This document shows positions 24,297-32,194 of a stretch of 64,000 nucleotides of DNA, piece by piece. The position numbers and the translations under genes were made by a program. Source of the stretch: DASWJS01 sp036397035. Its GTDB lineage: Bacteria > Actinomycetota > AC-67. Where the stretch lies: positions 1 to 64,000 of the forward strand of contig DASWJS010000015.1 in the NCBI GenBank assembly GCA_036397035.1. Direction: 5' to 3'. The number at the start of each line of letters is the position of its first letter. The first letter of the stretch is position 1. The notes under the pieces were generated by a model, which worked only from the letters and a program-made list of their open reading frames with translations, had not been told where the DNA came from and searched no databases.

Positions 24297-25094
24297 ATGG
24301 GATGGCTGGCTAAGACTCGATCTCGAGTCGTTCGCTGGGTGCGAAGGACGATCGACTCCGGCAGGCGTTTCGGTTTCCATGTGCTCGATGGGCCGACATG
24401 GATGTCTGCGCTGGCCACCTTCATCGTCTTCCAGGCTTGGCGACGTCAGGATGCGATCCAGCTCTGGACCCTCGCCGGTCTTGCGTTCATCGGTTTGAGG
24501 GTGTGGGACAGACGACTGAGGGCCGGCGAAGAGAAGCCGGCCCGAATCACAGAACTTGAGAACACCCTCCGCACCCTGCTGTTCCCTGTCCGACTGTTGG
24601 TGAAGCTCACGGGCATCCTGATCGGTATCGCGATGGCAGGGGCCGCATGGATCGCCTTCTTGGGGGGCGCAGCCTGGATCGTGGAGCAAGGACAGCACCA
24701 GGATTCAGGGCTGCTCAAGGCTCTCGGCTGGACGCTCTTCGGCATCGGCGTCCTTCCCGTCATAGGCCTTGTGTTAGCCGGGTGGATAAGCGACTGGGAA
24801 ACTGGCGATGGTGGCTACTCGTCTCGGAGACCCGAACCCGAACCCGAGCTCTCATGGTGGCCGAAACGCGAGGATGGGTCGGAGGACGCCACACGGCCTC
24901 CCAGGAGAAGTGGTAGACCCGATCACGTGAGCAAATCCCAAACGTCTGCGTATCCCCTCGGCTTCGGTCCGATGCTCTACAAGACTGAGATAGAAGAAGA
25001 TGGGGCCACGTATACAGGCCATGGATGGACAAGGAAGGAAGCGAACCAAGAGGCGAGCGGGAAGTATGGGCGCGGACAGAGAGATAGGCGATGA
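24297..25094 (+). CDS. Hypothetical multi-pass membrane protein
   Basis: This 265-residue protein has three or four hydrophobic segments: a weak one near residue 40, WTLAGLAFIGLRVW near 55, a long one with LTGILIGIAMAGAAWIAFLG near 110, and LFGIGVLPVIGLVLAGWI near 150. A hydrophilic C-terminal tail (about 175-265) is rich in proline and charged residues. The start ATG 24297 (MGWLAKTRS) is a choice; the frame is open back to 24183. The stop shares ATGA with the next gene, so it is probably translationally coupled to the YidD-like protein. No family is recognised. Confidence 0.6.
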   Translation: MGWLAKTRSRVVRWVRRTIDSGRRFGFHVLDGPTWMSALATFIVFQAWRRQDAIQLWTLAGLAFIGLRVWDRRLRAGEEKPARITELENTLRTLLFPVRLLVKLTGILIGIAMAGAAWIAFLGGAAWIVEQGQHQDSGLLKALGWTLFGIGVLPVIGLVLAGWISDWETGDGGYSSRRPEPEPELSWWPKREDGSEDATRPPRRSGRPDHVSKSQTSAYPLGFGPMLYKTEIEEDGATYTGHGWTRKEANQEASGKYGRGQRDRR

Positions 25095-25348
25095 GCAGCC
25101 GGAGTATTCAGGTACCTCAGCACACACCTGGAGAAGCCACCAAGGGAAGGCGCCTCGCAATCTGCTTGATCCAGAGTTATCAACGACGCCTCGCGCCCAG
25201 GCTGCCTACAACGTGCGTGTACGAGCCGACGTGCTCGCAGTACATGGTCCTTTCCATTGAGAAGCACGGAGCGTTGAGGGGGCTGTGGTCAGGGGTGCGC
25301 AGGATCGCACGCTGTCGCCCCGGTCGTGGTGGATACGACTATCCGTGA
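25091..25348 (+). CDS. YidD-like membrane protein insertion factor
   Basis: This 85-residue protein matches the YidD family: LIQSYQRRLAPRLP, then CVYEPTCSQYMVLSIEKHG (residues 42-60), GLWSGVRRIARC and GGYDYP. YidD assists YidC-dependent insertion at the inner membrane. The chromosomal copy normally sits between rnpA and yidC; this one is a stray copy on an integrated element, overlapping a membrane-protein gene by 4 bp (ATGA). The element may use it to help insert its own membrane protein, which is inference. Conserved cysteines C42, C48 and C75 are present. Confidence 0.82.
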   Translation: MSSRSIQVPQHTPGEATKGRRLAICLIQSYQRRLAPRLPTTCVYEPTCSQYMVLSIEKHGALRGLWSGVRRIARCRPGRGGYDYP

Positions 25349-25357
25349 GGGGGAGTT

Positions 25358-25540
25358 ATGGCCTACCAGTTGCTACCTGTAGCGAGCGAGTTTCGCCCCA
25401 AGGACTTGGAGCGCCTCGCTGCTCAGCTCGATCAACTTCAAAGCGAAGGCTGGGAGCTCGTCTTCGTGTTCCCAGTGACGACCAAGACCTGCCTGTTCTT
25501 CACGAATCAAACCAATCTCATGGTCCTCCGAAGGGACTGA
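25358..25540 (+). CDS. Small DUF4177-like protein
   Basis: This 60-residue protein starts MAYQLLPVASEF, has the pattern LAAQLDQLQSEGWELVFVFP and ends in a short beta hairpin. That pattern is typical of the DUF4177 family, whose function is unknown. It begins 9 bp after the YidD-like gene behind GAGGGGG, a good ribosome binding site, so it is probably in the same operon. Family assignment rests on the EGWELV block only. Confidence 0.6.
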   Translation: MAYQLLPVASEFRPKDLERLAAQLDQLQSEGWELVFVFPVTTKTCLFFTNQTNLMVLRRD

Positions 25541-25547
25541 CACCGCG

Positions 25548-26318
25548 TTGGATCGGGTCCGGGAACTCCGCTATGGCTTGCGATGGCTGGAGTCTCGTCA
25601 CTCCGTGACCATCGCAGAAGATGCCCCCGCACTGGAGGGCAAGCTCGGGGACTTCAACGTGCGCTTAGAGGGGACAACGCTCTCAGCCACGCCTCTCGTG
25701 GACTTTTCGAGTGAAGAGACCGCTCGCGCGGCGATGGAGCCGTTGCTAGCGGACTGGGAGGTGGAGTGGGATCTCCGTCACGGGCTTGGGATGGCATTCT
25801 CCTTCGAGAGCTGTTCGTTGGAACCGGTGGGCGGTTCTGGTGGGAAGAACTTTAAGGTCCACGTCGCAGGTACGGTGAACGTTTCAGCATCCATGTCGGT
25901 TTCGAGGAGCGACTTTCCTCCCCTTCCCTCGGCGCTCAAGAGCACGCCTCTCATCCGCGAGCTTCGTGCAAGGCTGCACGATGTTAGAGACGAGCGTGAG
26001 CGCCTTCTCGTTGGCGCTCAGTGGATCCTGACCAGGCTCGAAGGACACTATGGAGGGCGTGCAGCAGCGGCTAAAGCGTTGTCCGTGTCAGGCAAGGCGC
26101 TTGATGAGCTGGGGCGGCAGTGCGACCGCAACGATCCGGAGATTGGCCGGAAGGCCCGCAGGCCACCAGACCCGCTTTCCCCTGAGGAGAAGGGCTGGGT
26201 GCTCTATGCGGTGATAGCTCTGGTGATTCGTGCGGCTGAAGTGGAGGCAGGGCTGCAGCAACTTGGTACGTTGACCAAAGACACGCTGCACCTGTACACG
26301 GGAACGAGAGCGCCATGA
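25548..26318 (+). CDS. Uncharacterised 256-residue protein
   Basis: No family is recognised. The N-terminal half (about 1-125) reads as a beta-rich domain with SATPLVDFSSEETARAAMEP and VHVAGTVNVSASMSVSRS. The C-terminal half is helical with RELRARLHDVRDERERLLVG and a possible helix-turn-helix-like GRAAAAKALSVSGKALDEL. The TTG start at 25548 follows the small gene by 7 bp and the stop overlaps the next gene by 4 bp (ATGA), so it belongs to the operon 24297-26722. Base composition is that of the element. Confidence 0.6.
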   Translation: MDRVRELRYGLRWLESRHSVTIAEDAPALEGKLGDFNVRLEGTTLSATPLVDFSSEETARAAMEPLLADWEVEWDLRHGLGMAFSFESCSLEPVGGSGGKNFKVHVAGTVNVSASMSVSRSDFPPLPSALKSTPLIRELRARLHDVRDERERLLVGAQWILTRLEGHYGGRAAAAKALSVSGKALDELGRQCDRNDPEIGRKARRPPDPLSPEEKGWVLYAVIALVIRAAEVEAGLQQLGTLTKDTLHLYTGTRAP

Positions 26319-26722
26319 GCCAGATGCACTGTACCGATTGCGAGGCCACGATTGACGTCGCACACGCGGGCGATCCTTGTCCCACCTGTGGGAGCATCGA
26401 CCGGTCCATCCTCGGATCCGACTCCGGTCGTGGCCGGGAGTTCGCGATCTCCAAGCAGGGAACGCCGCCCCTCGGAGAACCGCTTACGAACAAGTGGGTA
26501 AGGCGCGAGGTCCGAGCTGGCGAACCCGGACAGCGCGACGGCACCCGGCGTGAGCTATACAGGGAGATTGATCGAGACCGAGACCTCTACCGCGAGAGGG
26601 TCGTGAATCTGGAGTCGGGGGAGGTTGAGCGCGACGTGGAAGAGCCGCTGACCGAGCACCGCCAGAGAGAACGCCAATCTCGCTCCAAGGGAGGCAGCGC
26701 AACCGGTAGCAATGGAGAATAG
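26315..26722 (+). CDS. Zinc-ribbon hypothetical protein
   Basis: This 135-residue protein has an N-terminal four-cysteine zinc ribbon: CTDC at residues 6-9 and CPTC at 22-25. A charged helical region follows (RRELYREIDRDRDLYRERV) and then VNLESGEVERDVEEPLTEHR. I recall similar tails in small hypothetical proteins of unknown role in several bacteria. It overlaps the previous gene by 4 bp. It has no signal peptide or membrane segment. It may bind nucleic acid or protein through the ribbon, but this is inference. Confidence 0.6.
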   Translation: MSQMHCTDCEATIDVAHAGDPCPTCGSIDRSILGSDSGRGREFAISKQGTPPLGEPLTNKWVRREVRAGEPGQRDGTRRELYREIDRDRDLYRERVVNLESGEVERDVEEPLTEHRQRERQSRSKGGSATGSNGE

Positions 26723-26767
26723 CCCGGCAATCGTCAGTTAAGCCGGCCAACCCCGACGTCATCAATC

Positions 26768-27820
26768 TTGAGTTTAGACGATTCGCTTGCTTCGTGGGAC
26801 GAGGTTGCCCCACAGTTTCACCACGCTCTCCTTGTCGGGAACGGAGCGAGTATTGCTGTTTCTGCGTCGTTCGCATATCCCTCACTGCTCGAGATCGCGA
26901 GCAGTTCGCTTGTAGCCAATCGGCTGTCGCCTGACGAGCGAGCGGTCTTCGAATCGACGAACGACACCAACTTCGAACGTGTACTTGGCGAGCTCGCTAC
27001 GGCGGCTGTGCTAGCGGAACAGGTTGGACTGGATGCAACTCCTCTCCGTGAACGTTATGCTCGCATCAGGCGAGCGCTGATTGAGGCCGTCCATGCAGTC
27101 CATCCTCGGCATGGCGACTTGCCAGAGGAGCGTTTCGAACGCGTCCAGGAATCGCTTCTCCACTTCAGTGAAGTGTTCACTACGAATTACGACCTGCAAC
27201 TTTATTGGGCGATCACAAGCACGAAGCGTATGGACGACTTCCGTGACTTCTTCTGGAATCCTGGGCTGGCGTTCGATCTAACGAATACGTGGACTCCGGA
27301 GGACAAAGTCCGCGTGTTCTATCTCCATGGCGCGCTCCACCTCTTTCACCTGCCGAATGGAACGACCGTCAAGGCCACAGGGGGCGACGACAACCCGTGG
27401 AGTCCCTACGTGCCGTTGCTTGATCTCACCTTTGAATACAAGGAGGCCCGCTACCCTCTCTTTGTCAGTGAGGGCTCCACGGAGCAGAAGATGGCGGCCA
27501 TCACTTCCAACGCCTATCTCGGGTTCGCATACGAGACGTGGAACCGGATGTGCTGGGACTGGTCCAGCACACTTGTCATCTTCGGACACGGATGCGGCGC
27601 GCAAGACGAACACATATGCGCACCGATCAAGGCACGAGTTGCGAAGTCTCAGGAGAGGGATCTCTCGGTGCCGAAGATTGCCGTTTCGATTGCTCCCCGC
27701 GACAGTGACCATGTCATTGCTCGGAAGCTCCATTATCGCGAGAAGTTTCACGAAGATATCGTCTTTTTCGATGCGAGGACGCACCCGCTTGGGCAACCCA
27801 CCGACCCACCATCACCATGA
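26768..27820 (+). CDS. SIR2-like / DUF4917-like protein, candidate defence effector
   Basis: This 350-residue cytoplasmic protein has SIR2-type Rossmann hallmarks: GNGAS at 24-28 (the NAD-binding glycine-rich loop), FTTNYDLQLYW at 137-147 and YLHGALHLF at 185-193. A late strand LVIFGHGCGAQDEH follows. The spacing and the NYD and LHG pairs resemble DUF4917 and SIR2_2 proteins, many of which act as NAD+-depleting effectors in anti-phage systems. The TTG start at 26768 lies 45 bp after the zinc-ribbon gene. It is the last gene of the element before attR and shows the lower G+C of the element. NADase activity is inferred; the fold assignment rests on recalled motifs. Confidence 0.7.
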   Translation: MSLDDSLASWDEVAPQFHHALLVGNGASIAVSASFAYPSLLEIASSSLVANRLSPDERAVFESTNDTNFERVLGELATAAVLAEQVGLDATPLRERYARIRRALIEAVHAVHPRHGDLPEERFERVQESLLHFSEVFTTNYDLQLYWAITSTKRMDDFRDFFWNPGLAFDLTNTWTPEDKVRVFYLHGALHLFHLPNGTTVKATGGDDNPWSPYVPLLDLTFEYKEARYPLFVSEGSTEQKMAAITSNAYLGFAYETWNRMCWDWSSTLVIFGHGCGAQDEHICAPIKARVAKSQERDLSVPKIAVSIAPRDSDHVIARKLHYREKFHEDIVFFDARTHPLGQPTDPPSP

Positions 27821-28006
27821 TTCCAGGGCCAGGCGCTGCTCCGTTTCCAGGATCGATAAACCTACCTCGTCGTGGGCGGCGTTTGCGCAGGGAGTTCCCG
27901 CTAGCCGGAGAGCATCTTGAGCTGATTTAGCTGAGCTAGGCACTCGACTGCGATCTCCAGCAGTTCAGGAAGCTGTTCTCGCCGCCTGGAAGGAGTTCTA
28001 CTACTG

Positions 28007-28025
28007 TCCCCTCACCTCCACTTGA
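28007..28025. repeat. attR-like repeat
   Basis: tcccctcacctccacttga matches the tRNA-Ala 3' end at 22406-22424 in 18 of 19 positions and in the same orientation, as expected for the distal junction of a tRNA-integrated element. No other tRNA parts are present here. Confidence 0.72.
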
Positions 28026-28113
28026 CCCTCCGGTAACCACCGGTAACCGAACCCTTCTGGGACCTGCGCGGTCGACCCCATTGACGCCTCTTCGATCTGG
28101 CCCTAGCATGGTC

Positions 28114-28134
28114 CTGTAATAAGGCTTGTTACAG
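28114..28134 (+). promoter_or_regulatory. Inverted repeat before the first vapB-type gene
   Basis: CTGTAA (28114-28119), nine bases, TTACAG (28129-28134) is a perfect 6-bp-arm palindrome ending 12 bp before the antitoxin ATG. RHH antitoxins usually repress their own operon by binding such repeats, so this is the likely operator. Confidence 0.55.
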
Positions 28135-28146
28135 AAGGGCGGATGG

Positions 28147-28407
28147 ATGCGTCCAAGTCAAACGGTCACGGTTTCTCTTCCGCCCGAGCTCGCTCGTGAG
28201 GTTGATCGGGTCGCGCGCAAGGAGGGCCGAAGCCGAAGCGAGATGTTCCGGGAGGCTCTACGGCAGTACCTTGCTCGGCGTGACCGCTGGGATCGGATCT
28301 TCGCGGTGGGTGAGCAGGCAGCGCAACGTCTCGGCGTTACCGAGCAGGACGTGACCGCTGCGGTCAAGGCTCGGCGGAAGGCGCGGACCCGCAAGGCTCG
28401 CCGCTAG
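28147..28407 (+). CDS. Ribbon-helix-helix antitoxin
   Basis: This 86-residue CopG/RHH_1 protein has the beta strand TVTVSLPPEL (residues 6-15) and two helices with REVDRVARKEGRSRSEMFREALRQYL. It would bind DNA as a dimer and neutralise the PIN toxin encoded next. ATG 28147 is chosen because the RHH strand must be near the N-terminus and AAGGG lies 7 nt upstream. The stop overlaps the toxin GTG by one base. The C-terminal tail is basic. Confidence 0.85.
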   Translation: MRPSQTVTVSLPPELAREVDRVARKEGRSRSEMFREALRQYLARRDRWDRIFAVGEQAAQRLGVTEQDVTAAVKARRKARTRKARR

Positions 28408-28814
28408 TGCGGGTACTCCTCGACACGAACGTCCTGCTCTCGGCCATCTTGTTCGGCGGGATCCCTCGAAGGCTGCTCGAGGCAGCGATCGACGGCCGGC
28501 TGCGCCTGGTGACAAGCCGGCATCTCATGGAGGAATTCGAGGAGATCCTGGAGGACAGGTTCGACTTCTCGAAGGCGGCCGCCGTCGAGACGAGATCCGA
28601 ACTCGAGGTGCTGGCGGAGCTGGTGGAACCGCTCGAGGTCCGGCAGGTATGCAGGGATCCGGATGACGACCACGTCTTGGCGGCAGCCGTAGCGGGCCAA
28701 GCCGAGGCGATCATCACCGGCGACCGTGATCTCCTGGCGTTGGAGTGGCACGAGGAAGTCGAGATCCTGACGCCGGCATCGTTCGATCTCCGGTTGCGGG
28801 ATCTCGATAAGTAG
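28407..28814 (+). CDS. PIN-domain toxin, putative TIGR00305-type
   Basis: This 135-residue PIN ribonuclease has acidic active-site residues in LLDTNVLLSA (near 5), EEFEEIL (near 43) and CRDPDDDHVLAAA with ITGDRDLL (near 90-110). The DPDDD block is typical of the PIN_3/COG1569 branch of toxin-antitoxin toxins. The GTG start overlaps the antitoxin stop by one base, the classic coupled arrangement. The module lies just outside attR of the integrated element. Confidence 0.85.
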   Translation: MRVLLDTNVLLSAILFGGIPRRLLEAAIDGRLRLVTSRHLMEEFEEILEDRFDFSKAAAVETRSELEVLAELVEPLEVRQVCRDPDDDHVLAAAVAGQAEAIITGDRDLLALEWHEEVEILTPASFDLRLRDLDK

Positions 28815-28909
28815 CCTCAAGGCTCGACCGAAAGCGGCGTCGATGGAGCCAGGGCGCGGTTCGCGCACCGTTCTGTTGAGACCACCACGCTCGCTCCGAC
28901 CAACGGCTG

Positions 28910-29314
28910 CTATTCGGCCGTGCCGAGTTTGGCCGGCCGGATGACCCGCACGTCCTTCATCGGAAAGTCGGTCACGTTGTCGGTCACGAGCACCGCGCCG
29001 TGTGCCCTGGCTGTTCCGGCGATGAGAGCATCAGCCAGATGAACGGTCTTTCCCTTCTTCGCCCAGTCGGACTGATACCGGCCGGCTTTCTCCGCGGCCT
29101 CCCTCGTCGTGGTGAGAAACTCCATCCGATCGAGCAGCGCTTCGGCAGCTCGACGTTCTGACGGCCGCAACCCACGCTCGATCTCGGCGATGTTGACGCA
29201 AGAGACGCACAGGGAGTCGCCGTGTTGAAGCAGCGCCAGAAGACTGTGCGCGACCGACTCGTCCCCCCGAAGGTGGGCTATCAGAACGGTAGTGTCCAGG
29301 AGATAGCGGCTCAT
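28910..29314 (-). CDS. VapC-type PIN ribonuclease toxin
   Basis: This 134-residue PIN protein contains LLDTTVLIAHLRGD (residues 4-17), CVNIAEIERGL (near 39), HLADALIAGTA (near 92) and VTDNVTDF (near 112), supplying the four conserved acids of VapC toxins. ATG 29314 is used; the frame is open further upstream through the antitoxin gene as an artefact. It shares ATGA with the antitoxin gene. The module runs toward the first one, so two TA modules sit tail to tail within 1.4 kb. Confidence 0.88.
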   Translation of the reverse strand: MSRYLLDTTVLIAHLRGDESVAHSLLALLQHGDSLCVSCVNIAEIERGLRPSERRAAEALLDRMEFLTTTREAAEKAGRYQSDWAKKGKTVHLADALIAGTARAHGAVLVTDNVTDFPMKDVRVIRPAKLGTAE

Positions 29315-29556
29315 CCACTCCGTCCGGATCTGCGCCCCTCCCGAACCCACCTGGCGGCCGTCTGCCGATCCTTCCAATGCGTGTAGCGCTTGCCGCTCGT
29401 CAAGCCTCTGGTCGCATGGAGTGATTCCTCCAGCTCCAAGCGCGAGAGCTTTTCGCGAGCGGCCTCCTCTAGGAATCTGCTGCGGCCCCGTTCGCCGACC
29501 TTCTCGTCGATCGCCGCGAGCAGGTCGTCTGCCATCACCACATGGGTTCTCGCCAC
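29311..29556 (-). CDS. VapB-type antitoxin
   Basis: This 81-residue protein has an RHH-like N-terminus (THVVMADDLLAAIDEKVGERG, then SRFLEEAAREKL) and a C-terminal tail with GKRYTHWKDRQTAARWVRE that would wrap the PIN toxin. GTG 29556 has GGGAGAAGAG just upstream. A -10-like TAGAGT (29596-29601) and two TCCCACT copies 14 bp apart lie before it, possibly an autoregulatory operator. The stop is coupled to the toxin start by ATGA. Confidence 0.85.
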   Translation of the reverse strand: MARTHVVMADDLLAAIDEKVGERGRSRFLEEAAREKLSRLELEESLHATRGLTSGKRYTHWKDRQTAARWVREGRRSGRSG

Positions 29557-29823
29557 CGCCGCTCTTCTCCCTCAATAAATCCCACTGGATGTCCCACTCT
29601 ATCCATCGGCGGTCGATCAATCAAGAGGAGATGGGGAGGAAGCAGAATCCTTCCGGAGTGCAGCGAGGCCGAAGCGGTGAGCGGGGCGCGTTGACCTGCG
29701 TCTGCGCGGGTCTCGGAAGGAGTTGGACCGGCGCCGTCGAACCGAGGGTTCTGGGACCGGGCTCTGCCGGTACCCGACGGGCCCGCGACGGCACGAACCC
29801 ACGACGAGGAAGGCGGCGACGGG

Positions 29824-32193
29824 ATGTTGGACGGCATGCAGGAAACGAAGCGCTCCGGGCACACCCATCGCGTACGCGCCCTCGTCGTGACGGCATGTCT
29901 GGCAATCGGCTCGCTGGCGACCGCCGGGAGCCGGGCCTCGGCCACGGACTTCACCGCCTCGGGAAGCGCAGAGCAGGTCTACGTCCTCGGCGCGGCGCCC
30001 GGCGTGGAGATGTCGCTGCTCACGCCCGAGGGCGCCGTTCTGTACACGCAGACCGCGAACGCGAACGGGGGGCTGCTGTTCCGCGACGTCCCGCCGGGCG
30101 AGGGATACCGTGTCGAGTCCGACGGGACCCTGTCGAACCCGCTCACCGTGCACGGCGACGACGCAGCGCCGTGGGATCCGAGCATCTACCAGCAGCCCAT
30201 CCCTGCCAGCGGGTACGGCTACCTCACGACCCGCGACGGGACGCAGCTCGCCTACACCGTCCACCCGCCGACCAGCCCGGCAGGTCAGCCGGGGCTGCCG
30301 CACGGCACCGACGTGCCCGACGGCCCCGCCGGCGTGGACTACCTCCCGCCCTACCCCACGCTGATCGAGTATTCCGGATACGGCTACGCCAACCCAGCCG
30401 GGCCCCAGAGCGGGATCGCCGTCCTTGCGAACCTCATGGGCTTTGCCGTCGTCGACGTGAACATGCGCGGGACGGGTTGCTCGGGCGGCGCCTTCGACTT
30501 CTTCGAGCCGCTGCAGAGCCTGGACGGCTACGACGTCGTGGAGACGATCGCCAACCAGCCGTGGGTGCTCGGCAACCGCGTCGGGATGCTCGGCATCTCC
30601 TACGGCGGGATCAGCCAACTGTTCACCGCGCAGCTTCAACCGCCTCACCTGGCGGCGATCACGCCGCTGTCGGTCATCGACGCGACCGCGACGACGCTGT
30701 ACCCGGGCGGCATCCTCAACACGGGCTTCGCCGTCGCCTGGGCCGCAGAGCGCCAGAGCCAGGCTCGCCCGGCGCCGGACGGACAGGGCTGGGCGAACCA
30801 GCGGATCGAAGAAGGCGACGAGACGTGCGCCGCCAATCAGGCGCTCCACGGCGAGGCGGCCGACCTGATGCAGAAGATCACCGACAACAGCCACTACGTC
30901 CCGGCGGTCGCCGACCCGCTCGACCCGGTGACGTTCGTTCACAAGATCAACGTGCCGACGTTCATGGTCTGCCAGTGGCAGGACGAGCAGACCGGCGGGC
31001 ACTGCCCGGAGCTGGCCAAGAACTTCACCGGCACGGACAAGAAGTGGTTCACCTTCACGAACGGCGCCCATATCGACTCGCTGGATCCCGAGACCTACAA
31101 CCGCTGGTACGACTTCCTGCAGTTGTACGTCGCCCGCCAGGCGCCGATCGTCAACCAGGCGCTCAGCCGCGCGGCCGCGCCGGTCATCTACCAGGAGGCG
31201 ATGGGCCTTCCCGACGACCACGTCGTCACCCTGCCGCTCGATCCCATCCAGCAAATCCCCACCTACGACGCGGCTCTCGCAGCCTTCGAAGCGCAGCCGC
31301 CGATCCGCGTGCTGTTCGACAACGGCGCCGGCACCTCGCCGACCGGGGACCAAACCCCGGGCGACCCGTACGCGGCGTTCGCGCGCGATTTCTCCTCCTT
31401 CCCGATTCCCGGCACGGCCGCGCAAACCTGGTACTTCGGCCCGGAGGGCGCCCTCTCGGACCAGTTGCCGCCGGACGCGGGCATCGACCAGTACACGTCC
31501 GACGTGAGCGCGCTGCCCCTGACGAACTTCACCGGAGGCACCGGCGGCGGCGGCCTGTGGGGCAACGCGTCCCAGTGGATCTGGGATTGGCAGCAGAACC
31601 CGGCCGGGAAGGCTCTGTCCTACGTCTCGTCACCGCTCGCCGCGGACACGACGGTCATCGGCGCCGGAGCCGTCTACGCCTGGGTGCGCTCGTCGACCCC
31701 CGACGTGGACCTTCAAGCCACGATCAGCGAGGTTCGTCCGGACGGCAACGAGACGTTCGTTCAGAACGGCTACATGCGCGCCAGCGAACGCAAGCTCTCC
31801 ACCGACGCCGGCAACCTGTTCAAGACGCCCAGCACGCTGCTCAACCCGATCCCGAGCTTCCTGGAGGCGGACGCGTCCCCCATGCCGAGCGGCGAGTTCG
31901 TCAAGGTCGCGATCCCGCTCTACTACCAGGGACATGTCTATCGAGCGGGCTCGCGCATCCGCGTGACCATCGCGGCGCCGAACGGCGCGCAGCCCGTGTG
32001 GTCGTTCGGCGAGACGGTGCCGGCCGGCACGGCGGAGGTGTCGATCGCGTTCTCTCCGACGCAACCCTCGAAGCTCGTGCTCCCGGTGGTGCCGGGGTTC
32101 CGGGCCCCGACGCCGTTGCCGCCGTGCCCGAGCTTGCGGAACCAGCCATGCAGGCCCTATCAAGCGATCGTCAACGGCTCGGCATCGCAATAG
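29824..32193 (+). CDS. Secreted CocE/NonD-family hydrolase (X-Pro dipeptidyl-peptidase type)
   Basis: This 789-residue alpha/beta hydrolase has an N-terminal signal region (VRALVVTACLAIGSLATAG). The S15/CocE catalytic domain includes VVDVNMRGTGCSGGAFDFF and the nucleophile elbow GISYGG (near residue 260). Acid and histidine candidates follow in NGAHIDS, and a C-terminal PepX_C jelly-roll (about 560-770) has YAWVRSSTPDVDLQATISEV. It is likely an exported esterase or peptidase. GAGGAAGG lies about 8 nt before ATG 29824. Three bases after the stop, a fragment of an unrelated ABC transporter begins, so the 3' end probably marks a rearrangement junction. Confidence 0.85.
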   Translation: MLDGMQETKRSGHTHRVRALVVTACLAIGSLATAGSRASATDFTASGSAEQVYVLGAAPGVEMSLLTPEGAVLYTQTANANGGLLFRDVPPGEGYRVESDGTLSNPLTVHGDDAAPWDPSIYQQPIPASGYGYLTTRDGTQLAYTVHPPTSPAGQPGLPHGTDVPDGPAGVDYLPPYPTLIEYSGYGYANPAGPQSGIAVLANLMGFAVVDVNMRGTGCSGGAFDFFEPLQSLDGYDVVETIANQPWVLGNRVGMLGISYGGISQLFTAQLQPPHLAAITPLSVIDATATTLYPGGILNTGFAVAWAAERQSQARPAPDGQGWANQRIEEGDETCAANQALHGEAADLMQKITDNSHYVPAVADPLDPVTFVHKINVPTFMVCQWQDEQTGGHCPELAKNFTGTDKKWFTFTNGAHIDSLDPETYNRWYDFLQLYVARQAPIVNQALSRAAAPVIYQEAMGLPDDHVVTLPLDPIQQIPTYDAALAAFEAQPPIRVLFDNGAGTSPTGDQTPGDPYAAFARDFSSFPIPGTAAQTWYFGPEGALSDQLPPDAGIDQYTSDVSALPLTNFTGGTGGGGLWGNASQWIWDWQQNPAGKALSYVSSPLAADTTVIGAGAVYAWVRSSTPDVDLQATISEVRPDGNETFVQNGYMRASERKLSTDAGNLFKTPSTLLNPIPSFLEADASPMPSGEFVKVAIPLYYQGHVYRAGSRIRVTIAAPNGAQPVWSFGETVPAGTAEVSIAFSPTQPSKLVLPVVPGFRAPTPLPPCPSLRNQPCRPYQAIVNGSASQ

Positions 32194-32194
32194 C

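Larger units (their letters stand above)
22406..28025. mobile_element. Integrated element at the tRNA-Ala 3' end (about 5.6 kb)
   Basis: The element is bounded by a 19-bp direct repeat: tcccctcagctccacttga at 22406-22424 (tRNA 3' end and next bases) and tcccctcacctccacttga at 28007-28025, one mismatch. A recombinase remnant sits just inside the left end, as expected for an integrase gene. The interior is visibly poorer in G+C and less biased in codon use than the flanks, and its genes (two membrane proteins, YidD-like, small unknowns, SIR2-like) have no counterpart in the surrounding housekeeping cluster. The recombinase lacks its catalytic domain, so the element looks immobile now. The repeat is seen directly; insertion history is inferred. 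Confidence 0.75.
27821..28146. other. Non-coding stretch with attR and the vapB operator
   Basis: No convincing gene is seen. The stretch contains the right attachment repeat (28007-28025), then taaccaccggtaacc, a short near-palindrome, and the inverted repeat before the antitoxin gene. The sequence between 27821 and 28006 shows nothing recognisable. Confidence 0.5.

Noticed and set aside
28026..28060. ccggtaaccaccggtaacc as a third copy of an att site
   Set aside because: It is a short local repeat with no similarity to the tRNA end.
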